This document shows, piece by piece, positions 26,720 through 35,740 of a stretch of DNA of 64,000 nt; within the stretch, counting starts at the first letter, position 1, and the number at the start of each line of letters is the position of its first letter. The notes under the pieces were generated by a model. That model saw only the letters and a program-made list of their open reading frames with translations. It ran no database searches and was not told the DNA's origin. This DNA comes from DAHUXN01 sp963811805 (GTDB lineage: Bacteria > Acidobacteriota > Terriglobia > Acidiferrales > UBA7541), in assembly GCA_963811805.1 (NCBI GenBank), contig CAWESU010000002.1, positions 1 through 64,000 on the forward strand, given 5' to 3'. Made by a program: the position numbers and the translations under genes.

Positions 26720-28024
26720 ATGGCAAAAAAACGCATCCGGCCGGCCAAGGCTTTTCGCGGCGTGTTGACGCTTCCCGGCGACAAGTCGATTTCGCATCGC
26801 AGCGCGATTTTGGCGGCGCTGGCCGAGGGCAAGAGCGAGGTTTTCAATTATTCGCCGGCGGCGGATTGCGAGAGCACGCTGCGGTGCCTGCGGGGGTTGG
26901 GCGTAAAGATCGAGGAAAAGGGCAGCGGAATTGTCGTGGAAGGCAAAGGCCTGGCGGGTTGGACGAAGCCGCGGAAGGCGCTGGACGCGGGAAACAGCGG
27001 GACCACGATGCGGCTGCTGGCGGGCGCCCTGGTGGGGCAGAAATTCGCGTCCGAGCTGACCGGCGACAATTCGCTGCGCCGGAGGCCCATGCGGCGGGTG
27101 ATGGAGCCGCTACGGCAAATGGGCGCGAAGATCGAAGCACGCGAAGACGAGTTTGCGCCGCTCGAAATCGAAGGCGGCGCGTTGCGCGCCATTGAATACG
27201 CGCCGAAGGTGGCCAGCGCGCAGGTGAAGTCGGCGGTGCTGCTCGCCGGGCTCTTTGCGGAAGGGGAAACGGTGGTGCGCGAACCGGTGCACACACGCGA
27301 CCACACGGAGCTGTCGCTGCGCGAAATGGGCGCGGCGATCACGCGCCAAGACGGCGCGGTGCGGCTGCAGGGAAGGCCAAAACTCAGCGCGCGGCAAATG
27401 GTGGTGCCCGGAGATATCTCCGCGGCGACGTTTTTTCTGGCCGCGACGCTCATCGTGCCGGGTTCGGATCTCGTCATCCAGGGCGTGGGATTAAATCCCA
27501 CGCGCACGGCGGTGCTCGATTTTCTGGCTTCCGTGGGCGCGCCGGTGTCGGTGGTGGCGCTCGGGACGCGCGACGGAGAACTGGCCGGCGACATCAACGT
27601 GCACTACGCGCCGATCAAGGGCGGGAAAATTTCGGGCGCGATGACCGCGCGGCTGATCGACGAGCTGCCCATGCTGGCCGCGCTGGGGCCATACACGGAA
27701 GAGGGAATCGAGATTCGCGACGCCAAGGAATTGCGCGTGAAGGAGAGCGACCGCATCGCCGCGATGGCCGAAAACCTGCGCAAAATGGGCGCGGAAGTGG
27801 AAGAGTTCCCCGACGGATTGCGTGTGGGGGGACGCACGGCGGGGCGGCTTCACGGGGCGACAATCGATCCGCATGAAGATCATCGCATCGCCATGGCGTT
27901 CGCGATTGCCGCGCTTGGCGCGGAGGGGGAAACGATCATACGTGACCCGCAATGCGTGGCCATTTCGTTTCCGAACTTCTTTGAGCTGCTGGATGGGTTG
28001 CTGAAGCTGGCGCCGGAAGGATAA
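26720..28024 (+). CDS. aroA: 3-phosphoshikimate 1-carboxyvinyltransferase (EPSP synthase)
   Basis: Transfers the enolpyruvyl group from PEP to shikimate 3-phosphate, step six of the shikimate pathway. The 434 residues show LPGDKSISHR (18-27), DAGNSGTTMRLL (about 91-102), the arginine-rich RRRPMRRVMEPL region, KESDRIA (about 344-350) and DHRIAMAFA (about 392-400). These match the family from end to end. It starts divergently from the S55 peptidase gene; no other aro gene is close. The GDNSLRRRPMRR layout resembles class II enzymes, but sensitivity to inhibitors cannot be judged. Confidence 0.95.
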   Translation: MAKKRIRPAKAFRGVLTLPGDKSISHRSAILAALAEGKSEVFNYSPAADCESTLRCLRGLGVKIEEKGSGIVVEGKGLAGWTKPRKALDAGNSGTTMRLLAGALVGQKFASELTGDNSLRRRPMRRVMEPLRQMGAKIEAREDEFAPLEIEGGALRAIEYAPKVASAQVKSAVLLAGLFAEGETVVREPVHTRDHTELSLREMGAAITRQDGAVRLQGRPKLSARQMVVPGDISAATFFLAATLIVPGSDLVIQGVGLNPTRTAVLDFLASVGAPVSVVALGTRDGELAGDINVHYAPIKGGKISGAMTARLIDELPMLAALGPYTEEGIEIRDAKELRVKESDRIAAMAENLRKMGAEVEEFPDGLRVGGRTAGRLHGATIDPHEDHRIAMAFAIAALGAEGETIIRDPQCVAISFPNFFELLDGLLKLAPEG

Positions 28025-28055
28025 CAAAACCGTCGTTCTACATTTGAAACTGTAA

Positions 28056-28316
28056 TCACTCGAAGAGTTCGTAGTGCGTCACCTTGGGTTCGAATTCCAC
28101 CAAATATTTTTTATCTTCGGGGTAGTACTTGGCGAGTTCAATATCTGCGCCAGCAAAAGCCACGATCGCATCACGCGACTCCCAAAAACTAAGGGTGATG
28201 AAGTGTGCTGCGTCACCATCCATACTTGCGTAGAACCCACGCGCCTTTATTGCCCGCCGTTGCTCGGTAGGCGGGAATCCCCGACTTGAAGAGATATTCA
28301 AGATATGCGTCTGCAT
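28056..28316 (-). CDS. ABM-like (antibiotic biosynthesis monooxygenase) small protein
   Basis: 86 residues, dimeric alpha/beta-barrel style. It has the ABM-type layout: ITLSFWESRDAIVAFAG (about 41-57) in the middle and a C-terminal YYPEDKKYLVEFEPKVTHYEL strand. This group covers many small quinol or haem-related monooxygenases and non-enzymatic relatives. Convergent with aroA, 31 bp apart. The reaction cannot be told. Confidence 0.72.
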   Translation of the reverse strand: MQTHILNISSSRGFPPTEQRRAIKARGFYASMDGDAAHFITLSFWESRDAIVAFAGADIELAKYYPEDKKYLVEFEPKVTHYELFE

Positions 28317-28482
28317 TGCTCACCTTCGTTTCACCGTGCCAGATTCTGGCGATCATCTGCCCTCCGTGGTTGGTTTTGAAGTCATCCGATTATTAAACCA
28401 AGCGTGTCTGTTGCAAGTGATGCATCGAGCGTGGCGTCTGATTCAGATATCCAAATTGACGAGTCGCACCGCCGCAGGCGTC

Positions 28483-29859
28483 TTATTGCGCCTTGTGAAT
28501 GGAGATGGTGCCGTAGGTGGTGCTGAGGGTGATGTGCGGCCCGCCGTTGCCGTAACTGCCGTTGAGAACGGTGGTCTCGCCCGACGTGGAGGACTTCAAG
28601 CCCGACGCCTCGAAGCCATTTTCAATGTCGCCATTGCGGGAAATGGCGGAGATCGTAAAGCTGGCATGCGCCGGGATGGTGATGTCGATGTTGCCGGATT
28701 CGTCGGCGACGCGCACATCGTCGCGCGGCGCTTGCGCGAAGTGCAGGCTGATGTCGCCGTGCGTGTCGGTCAGATCGATGCGGCCGTTGATGTTGTCCAG
28801 CGTGACGTCCTTGTTCTGCGTGGTCAGCGTAAAGCTGCCGGCCACATCGGAAACGGTCAGATCGCCGGAATCCATCTCCATTTCGCCGGAGAGCGGGCCG
28901 AGGGCCAAGTTGGTGCGCGAAGAAGTGTAGCGCGTGGTTTTCTGGATGTCGTGAGCGCGAATGGGCCCGTAGAAATCGCCCTGAAGGGTCGCGTCGCCGG
29001 TGACGTCGGAAACGTCCACTTCGCCGCCCTGGCCGTCCAGGCGAACGTTGCCTTTCACTGTGTCGATGTGCGCGTCGCCGTGGGTCAGAGTGGCGGCCAC
29101 GTCGCCGGTGACGTCGTGCAGGTCCAAGTCGCCGCTCTGTGAAGTGACCGTCACTGGGCCATTGGTGCCGGCCAGTTTGATATCGCCATGAGAAGTGCGC
29201 GCGGTGATGGCCGATTGCACCGGTAGGCGGACGGCAAGATCGGTCTGAACATTCGAATCTTCGAAGCCATGCACATTGGTCTTTTGCGACTGAATCAGGT
29301 AGCCGTCTCCCGCCGGTGTGATTTCAATGCGGACATTATCCGCGTTCTTCTTCGCTTCGTCTTCGGAGGCCGCCCGGGCGACCTTGTCGACGCTAACGTG
29401 CAACCGCGAATCGCTGGTCGCGCTGATGGTGATGTCGCCGCGGTCGGTGATGATCGAGATCGGCGCGTCGGGCTTAGCCGGGACGGCAGGCAGGTCGCTC
29501 TTCCATGTGTAGGGATGATCGAACATATTGTCCATCCCCCAATTCCAGTCGAAGTCGGAGTTGTGCCGGCGAGCCCAATCAAGCCCGGCGATGGCCGCTA
29601 CAACCAGCAGCAGCACGACAATCAGAGCGACCTCGCTTCCCGCCACCACCGGCGCGCGTGCGCCTCCCAGATGCGGCGCGAAAAGGTAATCCGCCAGCAA
29701 AGCGACGCCCCAGAGAATCAGGAGCAGCGGCCAGTACTTCTCGAATACCGGACCAATGCCGATTTCCGGATGAAAATTGTGGAGCAGGAGCACCGCGCCA
29801 ATGAGCAGGATGACCAACCCACCAAAAATGGAACGCCGCCGATGGTAGTAGTAGGCCAT
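28483..29859 (-). CDS. DUF4097-type beta-helix protein with N-terminal LiaF-like membrane part
   Basis: 458 residues from the ATG at 29859, which overlaps the upstream TAA by one base (TAATG). The N-terminus has three hydrophobic stretches (SIFGGLVILLIGAVLLLHNF, LLLILWGVALLADYLF and VALIVVLLLVVAAIAGL), a DUF5668-like pattern. The rest is a right-handed beta-helix-like array of DUF4097 repeats (such as DLTDTHGDISLHFAQAP and SGDLDLHDVTGDVAAT). Such proteins pair with PspC/LiaF-type envelope-stress systems. It is last in a five-gene operon headed by an ECF sigma factor. Confidence 0.85.
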   Translation of the reverse strand: MAYYYHRRRSIFGGLVILLIGAVLLLHNFHPEIGIGPVFEKYWPLLLILWGVALLADYLFAPHLGGARAPVVAGSEVALIVVLLLVVAAIAGLDWARRHNSDFDWNWGMDNMFDHPYTWKSDLPAVPAKPDAPISIITDRGDITISATSDSRLHVSVDKVARAASEDEAKKNADNVRIEITPAGDGYLIQSQKTNVHGFEDSNVQTDLAVRLPVQSAITARTSHGDIKLAGTNGPVTVTSQSGDLDLHDVTGDVAATLTHGDAHIDTVKGNVRLDGQGGEVDVSDVTGDATLQGDFYGPIRAHDIQKTTRYTSSRTNLALGPLSGEMEMDSGDLTVSDVAGSFTLTTQNKDVTLDNINGRIDLTDTHGDISLHFAQAPRDDVRVADESGNIDITIPAHASFTISAISRNGDIENGFEASGLKSSTSGETTVLNGSYGNGGPHITLSTTYGTISIHKAQ

Positions 29860-30149
29860 TAACGTATCGGAGGCGGAGCCGCTGGAGGCGGCGGAGGCGG
29901 AGGCGCTTGCTGGGTTGGCGGAGTTTGCCACTGCGCGCGGGCATCGATGTGCCCTTCGGTGGAGGCTGAATCGGAGATCAGCTTCACCAAGCCGATGACA
30001 ATGAAAATCACCGGCCAGGTGCGGTCGAACGAATATTGCCAGCTATACTGTCCGATGAAGAAGAGCACACCAATGGTAATGAGGATCGCGGGGCCCATCA
30101 GGCCTCGCGTCCGGCAATAGGCGCAGCCGCAGTTTCTCCATCGTGACAT
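29859..30149 (-). CDS. DUF5668 (LiaF-like TM) small membrane protein
   Basis: 96 residues from the ATG at 30149, which has a strong AGGAGG about 6 bp upstream; that site overlaps the TAG of the preceding gene (TAGGAGG). The N-terminal WRNCGCAYCRTRG carries Cys pairs, followed by two hydrophobic spans (GPAILITIGVLFFIGQY and WPVIFIVIGLVKLI) and a Pro/Gln-rich tail ending PPPPPPPAAPPPIR. It is the fourth gene of the sigma-to-DUF4097 operon. Likely part of an envelope-sensing membrane complex. Confidence 0.78.
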   Translation of the reverse strand: MSRWRNCGCAYCRTRGLMGPAILITIGVLFFIGQYSWQYSFDRTWPVIFIVIGLVKLISDSASTEGHIDARAQWQTPPTQQAPPPPPPPAAPPPIR

Positions 30150-30159
30150 TTCATTCCTC

Positions 30160-30840
30160 CTAAGATACGCCCCTGCGTTTGAGCAGCAGAGCCACGCCAA
30201 TCACGATCAGCACCAGAGGCCAAAAATTCCATACCCAACGCGAGTTGAGCACGCCGGTGGTGGCGAGCAAGAACACGACGCCGAGTACGATTAAAATGAT
30301 CGAGCCGGTGTAGTTCCGACGGACTGGAGCGCCCGGCTCACCAGCGGGGGGAACCGTCGTTTCGCCGAAGAAGCCGGTCACAGGAAGTCCCAGGCGCTTG
30401 GCGCGCGCCGTGCGGTAGGCCTCGATCGGCATGTAGAAATAAAAAATGGCGAAAAGGATGGCGATCATGGCGGTAACGCCGTCCGGCATGTTGTCGCTAT
30501 TGCTCATCAATGCGATTAAACCGCCGAAAATGATGACGTGGATCAGGCCCTTGATGTATTCGCCGTTGTAGACCGCGCCCAAGCCGGGAATAAAGCCCAG
30601 TGCGCACGCCGTACCTGGATTTGGGCCTTGATGCTCAATCGGAGCGACGTAGGCATAAGCCGGGGGCGGGGCGGGAGCGGCAAACTGCGCTGCGGGTCCC
30701 TGTGGCGCCATCATCGCGGCGAGGCACTGTTCGCAATAGAGAGCGCCGCGAACTTCGCGAGCACATTGCTGGCAGAGCGCCTTGCCGCAATTACGGCAGA
30801 AGCCGATGGCGTCAGTATCTGGATGAACAGCGCATTTCAT
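30160..30840 (-). CDS. B-box-type zinc finger/membrane protein
   Basis: 226 residues. The N-terminal zinc module is C3-x2-H6-x7-C14-x2-C17 followed by CQQCAREVRG and CEQC, a B-box-like arrangement found in bacterial membrane proteins. A Pro/Ala linker precedes GFIPGLGAVYNGEYIKG, a signature shared with TM2-like proteins, then hydrophobic spans (about 101-115, 124-140) and a C-terminal LiaF-like pair (IILIVLGVVFLLATTGVL and FWPLVLIVIGVALLL). Its ATG overlaps the anti-sigma TGA by four bases (ATGA). Third gene of the operon. Confidence 0.8.
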   Translation of the reverse strand: MKCAVHPDTDAIGFCRNCGKALCQQCAREVRGALYCEQCLAAMMAPQGPAAQFAAPAPPPAYAYVAPIEHQGPNPGTACALGFIPGLGAVYNGEYIKGLIHVIIFGGLIALMSNSDNMPDGVTAMIAILFAIFYFYMPIEAYRTARAKRLGLPVTGFFGETTVPPAGEPGAPVRRNYTGSIILIVLGVVFLLATTGVLNSRWVWNFWPLVLIVIGVALLLKRRGVS

Positions 30841-31481
30841 AGAGCGCTCCTTCCCGGCGCGTTCGCAAACAAAGCGGCGACAACGGACAAGCTGCCGTTG
30901 CCGATGGAGTCATGCTGCGATTCGCGCCGGGATTTTGGTTGTTGTTGAGAAGGCGTTTCCGAGGGCGCCTGGTTGGGCGCAGCGGCGTTCGCGGGCTGCA
31001 GGCGCGATTGGATTTCATAAACTACACGAAGGTCGTTCACGAATTTTACGCTGCGCGCAAACGCGAGATGCGCGCGGCTATCGGCGCGATGAATGATGGT
31101 TACTGGATTGAAGTCGGCGGCGGTGAGCTGAGAGGGCTTCACGCCGGCAGCGTGGAAAACGATGAGCAGAGTCGCCACGACGGTGAGCGCGCCAGTGGCA
31201 AAGCGCGGCTGCCACAGCATCGGAATCCAGCTAAACCATTCGCGCTTGGCTTTACGCGGGCCGAGCGTTTGGTCAAGGATTTTCGAGGCGAGGAGAGGCG
31301 GCACGGGTTCAAACTCGAGCCCGCGCAGTCTTTCCGTAATGTGGCTGACCTGTGCGACCAACGGAGCGCACCGCGAGCAGGCGTCCGCATGGGCGCGAAA
31401 CTCGATGCGCTCGGCTTGGGTGAGCGAGTTTTCGAGATAATCGCTCAACCGCTCTTCGACTTGGACGCAACTCCAGCTCAT
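30837..31481 (-). CDS. Anti-sigma factor with zinc-finger domain
   Basis: 214 residues. The N-terminal zf-HC2 domain includes C5 and the H-x3-C-x2-C run (HADACSRC, about 31-38), as in ZAS-type anti-sigma factors. One TM span follows (FATGALTVVATLLIVFHAAG, about 95-114), then a C-terminal periplasmic part rich in Gln/Ser/Pro. It lies 34 bp after the ECF sigma gene on the same strand, the usual pair order. Probably holds the sigma factor at the membrane until envelope stress. Confidence 0.88.
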   Translation of the reverse strand: MSWSCVQVEERLSDYLENSLTQAERIEFRAHADACSRCAPLVAQVSHITERLRGLEFEPVPPLLASKILDQTLGPRKAKREWFSWIPMLWQPRFATGALTVVATLLIVFHAAGVKPSQLTAADFNPVTIIHRADSRAHLAFARSVKFVNDLRVVYEIQSRLQPANAAAPNQAPSETPSQQQPKSRRESQHDSIGNGSLSVVAALFANAPGRSAL

Positions 31482-31515
31482 TTGCCTGTCCCGTTCGCAG
31501 TCGCAATAAGGATCG

Positions 31516-32085
31516 TCAAGACGGTCCGACCCCCATCTCCTGCAATATACGCGCTAATTCGATGCGACCGCGATTGATTCGCGATTTTACCGTACCTTCG
31601 GGCACGGAAAGAACCTGCTGAATCTCGTTGTATTCCAAACCCTGCAAGTCGCGCAAGATGACCGCTTCGCGCAGCTCCGGCGAAAGACGCGAAAGCGCTG
31701 ACTGCACCTGGGCGCTCAATTCCTGCGCCATCGCGGCCTTGTCCGGTGTGCGCACGGGCGAATGCTTTTCCTCGACCACCGTAAGCACGTCCTCGAGCGC
31801 ATCGGTCATGCGGTCGCGGCGCGAGCGGCGGTAGTGGTCCACCAGCAGATTGCGCGTGACGCTGGTGAGCCACGTTGGAAAGCCGCCGTAGGCGGTGCGG
31901 TAACTGGCTAGGGTGCGGTAGATGCGCAGAAATACCTCCTGGCTGAGGTCTTCGGCTTCCGACGAGTTGTTGGTAAAGCGATAGCATAAATTGTAGACGC
32001 GGCGCGTGTGCCGATGGACAAGCTCTTCCCACGCCGGTCCGTCGCCCCGGAGGCACCGTTGGACCAGTTGGGCGTCCGCTTCCAA
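31516..32085 (-). CDS. ECF-type RNA polymerase sigma factor
   Basis: 189 residues, ECF layout. Region 2 is at about 27-92 (LCYRFTNNSSEAEDLSQEVFLRIYRTL, then FPTWLTSVTRNLLVDHYRR); region 4 at about 133-184 (LSPELREAVILRDLQGL and GTVKSRINRGRIELARIL, the helix-turn-helix). It heads the operon whose second gene is its anti-sigma partner and whose last gene is a DUF4097 protein. Its targets probably include its own operon; I cannot identify a -35/-10 pair upstream from reading. Confidence 0.92.
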   Translation of the reverse strand: MEADAQLVQRCLRGDGPAWEELVHRHTRRVYNLCYRFTNNSSEAEDLSQEVFLRIYRTLASYRTAYGGFPTWLTSVTRNLLVDHYRRSRRDRMTDALEDVLTVVEEKHSPVRTPDKAAMAQELSAQVQSALSRLSPELREAVILRDLQGLEYNEIQQVLSVPEGTVKSRINRGRIELARILQEMGVGPS

Positions 32086-32257
32086 TCGTCATTTTCCTCG
32101 CAGGCAACATGGCGCTTCGGCCTCACCATATGAAACGAGAAAAACGGCCGAAAAGTTCCGCACTGCCGCGCATCTTAGCTGTCCACCGGCTTTAAGACAA
32201 GGCTGCGCCGCCACGGCAGGTGCTCGGAGGTGGTGAAGAATGAAGCGGGAAAACAGG

Positions 32258-32767
32258 TCAGATAAACAGCTCTTCATCCGGCTGCGTGGCGCCGGTGCTG
32301 CGGGCGCGCTGGCCGCGGATGAAGTCGATGCCCGTGCGGATGCCCTTGAGGACCGCCGAGGCCTGCTGCAACGGCCCAAGTACACTCCTGCGGAGGCTCA
32401 CCCCTGCATCCTCAACGGCTTCGAGCGTTCCGGTAATAATCGCGTCGGCACGGATGATTTGAACACGCGTGCGGTCCAGCGTATCGGTGACGACGCGGTC
32501 GATTTTCTGCGCCTGGCCGCGCGCCAGGCGGGTTATCTCCGCCGCGTCGGAAACGATGCTCGAGATTTTCTCTTCTGAATTCTCCACGATCCGGCCGAAT
32601 CGAAAAAGAAGGGGATCTATCTTCTTTTGTATGTCCACGGCGACCTGGTGCACTTCGCGGCTCGTTTGCCGGAACTGGAAAAACATCGCGGCGAGAATCA
32701 GCATTTGCAGCAGAACCGCGACCGTAATGACGACAAAAACACCGATCATCCAGCCGTCTGTGGGCAT
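32258..32767 (-). CDS. DUF948-like membrane-anchored coiled-coil protein
   Basis: 169 residues with one N-terminal TM span (IGVFVVITVAVLLQMLILAAMFF, about 8-30), then long amphipathic helices with heptad-like Val/Ile/Leu spacing (SREVHQVAVDIQKKIDPLL and onward) and a disordered acidic end. This is the DUF948-like plan, often found beside YtxH genes, as here: the YtxH gene lies 24 bp upstream on the same strand. Function unknown; possibly envelope or stress related. Confidence 0.7.
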   Translation of the reverse strand: MPTDGWMIGVFVVITVAVLLQMLILAAMFFQFRQTSREVHQVAVDIQKKIDPLLFRFGRIVENSEEKISSIVSDAAEITRLARGQAQKIDRVVTDTLDRTRVQIIRADAIITGTLEAVEDAGVSLRRSVLGPLQQASAVLKGIRTGIDFIRGQRARSTGATQPDEELFI

Positions 32768-32791
32768 GAGCTCTTCTCGATTCTCGCAGCG

Positions 32792-33085
32792 TTATTGTGC
32801 TTTGGCCCTCTCGCGCTGGTAGGTTTCCTTGCCCGCTTCCACGGCTGCGGCAATGGAGCCTTTTTCGCGATTCATGATTTCCTTGCTGCGCTCAATCAGG
32901 TCTTCGGCGCGCTCGCGCAATTCGCGCGCTTTTTTTTGGGCGTACTCGCGCCCCTCGTCGGCCTTCTGCGACAAAAATTCGCGCGTTTCTTCGCCCGATT
33001 TCGGCGCGAACAATATGCCAAGCAGAGTTCCAACCCCCAGGCCCACGATGAAATAACTGATCTTCGCTCCGACATTTTCTGCCAT
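32792..33085 (-). CDS. YtxH-domain protein
   Basis: 97 residues. A short hydrophobic segment, YFIVGLGVGTLLGILFAP (about 11-28), is followed by the YtxH signature APKSGEETREFL and a charged helical coiled coil (ELRERAEDLIERSKEIMNREKG). YtxH proteins are small stress-associated membrane proteins of unclear function. First of a two-gene unit with the DUF948-like gene. Confidence 0.85.
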   Translation of the reverse strand: MAENVGAKISYFIVGLGVGTLLGILFAPKSGEETREFLSQKADEGREYAQKKARELRERAEDLIERSKEIMNREKGSIAAAVEAGKETYQRERAKAQ

Positions 33086-33259
33086 CTCGCACCTCCTCGC
33101 GTTTCTACTTCAGCAACGTAGCATACCGCATTGCGCGCAAGCAAGAAGGGTAAGCTGTAGATGTGCCAAGGATTTCGCTGTATCCATACGCCGCCGCATG
33201 GAGCGCAGAATGCGACTCCCGGGGCTCGTCGCGCGGGGATTTCTAGCGAGCCTGGGAGG

Positions 33260-35137
33260 TTACTTTGCTGGCCTGGCGTCGCCGCCACGCAGGAATTCGT
33301 GAAGCCTCTCTGCTTTGGCACGCGGGAGCGCAGCGGCCAGTTCATCAATACTCATCTGCTTGAGCCGCGCCACGCTGCCGAATTTTTTCAGCAACTTACG
33401 CGCGGTGTGCTGGCCGATTCCGGGCACGGCGGTGAGCGAAGTAGCCAGGCGGCCCTTGGTGCGGCGGAGGCGGTGAAACGTGACCGCGAAGCGGTGCGTC
33501 TCGTCGCGGATCTGCTGAATCACGTGCAGGATAGGCGAATGGTGGTCGAGGCGAATCGGCTCGTCCTCGCGTCCGGGAACGTAGAGGATTTCTTCCTTCT
33601 TGGCGATGCTCGTGAGCGGTTGCTCCGGCAAACCGAGTGCATTCAGCGCTTCGGCCGCGGCGTGCAACTGGCCGATGCCACCGTCGATCAGCACCAGCGA
33701 CGGGAGCAGCCGCTTTTCTTCGATCACTCTTCGGTAGCGCCGGGTCACCGCTTCGCGCATGCTGGCAAAATCGTCGCGCAAAAGCCCCGCTTCGGGGTCC
33801 TGGCGCTCCGCAGGTGCTGCTGCATCGGTCGTTGCTCCGTTTGGATTGCCGTGGATGATGAATTTGCGATAGTCGGATTTTTTCATCTTTCCGTTTTCCC
33901 ACACGACCATCGACGCCACCGTGTCCGATCCCTGAATGTGCGAAATGTCGAAGCTCTCGATGCGCTTGGGGGGCTCAGACAGTCCAAGCGCTTCCGCCAG
34001 CGCTTCGGCAATCACTTCCGAGGCCGGCTTCATCACGCGGAAGCGTTGATTGAATGAATGCTTGGCGTTGGTTTCCACCAGATCGACCAGTGCGCGCTTC
34101 GCTCCGCGCTGCGGCGCCACGATTTCCACGCGGTGGCCGATGTTTTCCGAGAAGACTTCCTGCAACAGCTCGCACTCGTCGAAATTCGTGGGCACGTGGA
34201 TGAAGCGCGGAATGTAGTTCGAGTCCAGATAAATTTGTTTGAGCAGGGAAGTGAGAAATTCCACCGGTTCGAATTCTTCCAGGTCCTCCCAGTAGAATTC
34301 CCGTCGATCGACCACTCTGCCACCGCGCACGTGAAAGAGGTTCGCGGCCACCTGCGGAGGCTCGGCGTACCACGCCAGCACGTCGATGTCCTCGCCCGCG
34401 GCTGCGGCGATTTTCTGCCGCTCGTCCATGTCCTCGAGCGTGCGAATCAGATTGCGGTAGCCGGTGGCGGCCTCGAACCGTTCCTCGTCGGAGGCGTGCT
34501 GCATGCGTTCTTCCAGGCTCTTCACCAAGTCCTTGCGGCGTCCCTCGAGGAACATCCGTGTATCGCGAGCCGCCTCGCAGTAACGGTCTTCGAGCGTTTG
34601 TTGCGCGGCGCGCGGGCCCAAGCTCCGGCTCAAGTAAAATTCCAGCCAGGCGCGCGCGTGCGGCCGGTTCATCTCCATCTTTTCCGAAGGTATGCCGAAA
34701 TACCGGTTGATGAAATGCACGATGCGATGCGCCAGGCTGGCCGGAAAATAAGGGCCGAAAAAGAGAGAGCCATTTTTTTCCAGTCGCCGCGTGACAAACA
34801 CACGTGGAAATGCCCCCGCGGCGGTGAAACAGATGTACGGATAGGTTTTGTCGTCGCGCAGCAGAACGTTGAATTTCGGCTTGTTCTGCTTGATCAGATT
34901 ATTTTCCAGCGCCAGCGCCTCGCGCTCGTTATCCACGACGATGTATTCGGCATCGGCAATTTCCCGCACCAACGAACCTGTTTTCACGTCCGCCTGCCGC
35001 ACGGCAAGGAAGTACGACCTCACGCGGTGCCGCAGCGATTTGGCTTTGCCGACGTAGATAATTTTTTCCGCAGCGTCTTTGAAGAGATACACGCCGGGCT
35101 CGAGCGGGAATTCATTAACCTTTTCGCGCAGGTCCAT
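33260..35137 (-). CDS. uvrC: UvrABC excinuclease subunit C
   Basis: Makes the two incisions in nucleotide excision repair. The 625 residues include the GIY-YIG 3' nuclease (about 12-90: EPGVYLFKDAAEKIIYVGKAKSLRHRVRSYF), the UVR UvrB-binding segment (about 203-238), the RNase H-like 5' nuclease (FDISHIQGSDTVASMVVWENG, about 400-420), and the C-terminal helix-hairpin-helix pair (AVPGIGQHTARKLLKKFGS, about 568-586). Complete. uvrA is also in the window (38824), but uvrC is not in its operon; uvrB is not seen. Confidence 0.95.
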   Translation of the reverse strand: MDLREKVNEFPLEPGVYLFKDAAEKIIYVGKAKSLRHRVRSYFLAVRQADVKTGSLVREIADAEYIVVDNEREALALENNLIKQNKPKFNVLLRDDKTYPYICFTAAGAFPRVFVTRRLEKNGSLFFGPYFPASLAHRIVHFINRYFGIPSEKMEMNRPHARAWLEFYLSRSLGPRAAQQTLEDRYCEAARDTRMFLEGRRKDLVKSLEERMQHASDEERFEAATGYRNLIRTLEDMDERQKIAAAAGEDIDVLAWYAEPPQVAANLFHVRGGRVVDRREFYWEDLEEFEPVEFLTSLLKQIYLDSNYIPRFIHVPTNFDECELLQEVFSENIGHRVEIVAPQRGAKRALVDLVETNAKHSFNQRFRVMKPASEVIAEALAEALGLSEPPKRIESFDISHIQGSDTVASMVVWENGKMKKSDYRKFIIHGNPNGATTDAAAPAERQDPEAGLLRDDFASMREAVTRRYRRVIEEKRLLPSLVLIDGGIGQLHAAAEALNALGLPEQPLTSIAKKEEILYVPGREDEPIRLDHHSPILHVIQQIRDETHRFAVTFHRLRRTKGRLATSLTAVPGIGQHTARKLLKKFGSVARLKQMSIDELAAALPRAKAERLHEFLRGGDARPAK

Positions 35138-35259
35138 AGGAAAGAGTTATGCTGTCAGTAGCGCGGTTTTCTTCGCGCGTCGCTGCTGGACGATTTTATA
35201 TTAGTTTATGTTAGCAGAACTGCGGCGTTTGCCGCCGCCGGAGGCCAGGACAGATAAAA

Positions 35260-35685
35260 ATGCACTCCTTGCGTAGAATTTCGTTGACCGTTCTTTTCGC
35301 GCTGGTGAGCGCCTCGGCCGGCCTCGCGGGAAGGCAATCTGTGCCGTCTCCGGCAAAACCGCCGAGCCCTCCGGCCTACAATCCGGCGCTCGCCGCCCAC
35401 GACGTGGAGGTGGGGAAGTACTATATGAATCGCGGCGACCTCGATGGGGCGATCGCCCGCTACAGGGACGCTCTGCGCTACAGGCCGAATTACGCCGAGG
35501 CGTGCTTGCTGCTCGGCGAAGCTTACGAAAAGGAAAGCAATTTCGCGCCGGCCATCAGCTATTACGAGCAATATCTGAAGATTCTTCCCAACGCTTCCGA
35601 ATCGAAGAAGGTGCGTAAGCGCGTCGCCGAGCTGCAAGAAAAATTGAAAAAGGATGGAGCGAGCCCCGGTCAGCCGAATCGTTGA
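35260..35685 (+). CDS. Small secreted TPR protein
   Basis: 141 residues: signal peptide (LTVLFALVSASAGLAGR), then at least two tetratricopeptide repeats (KYYMNRGDLDGAIARYRDALRYRPNYAEA, about 47-75, and the following SNFAPAISYYEQYLKILPN). Divergent from uvrC. A protein-protein scaffold in the envelope is likely; partner unknown. Confidence 0.8.
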   Translation: MHSLRRISLTVLFALVSASAGLAGRQSVPSPAKPPSPPAYNPALAAHDVEVGKYYMNRGDLDGAIARYRDALRYRPNYAEACLLLGEAYEKESNFAPAISYYEQYLKILPNASESKKVRKRVAELQEKLKKDGASPGQPNR

Positions 35686-35740
35686 ATCAACAGCAGTCCG
35701 CGCATTGAAACGCAATCCCCACGCAGCGCGACGCAGTTCG

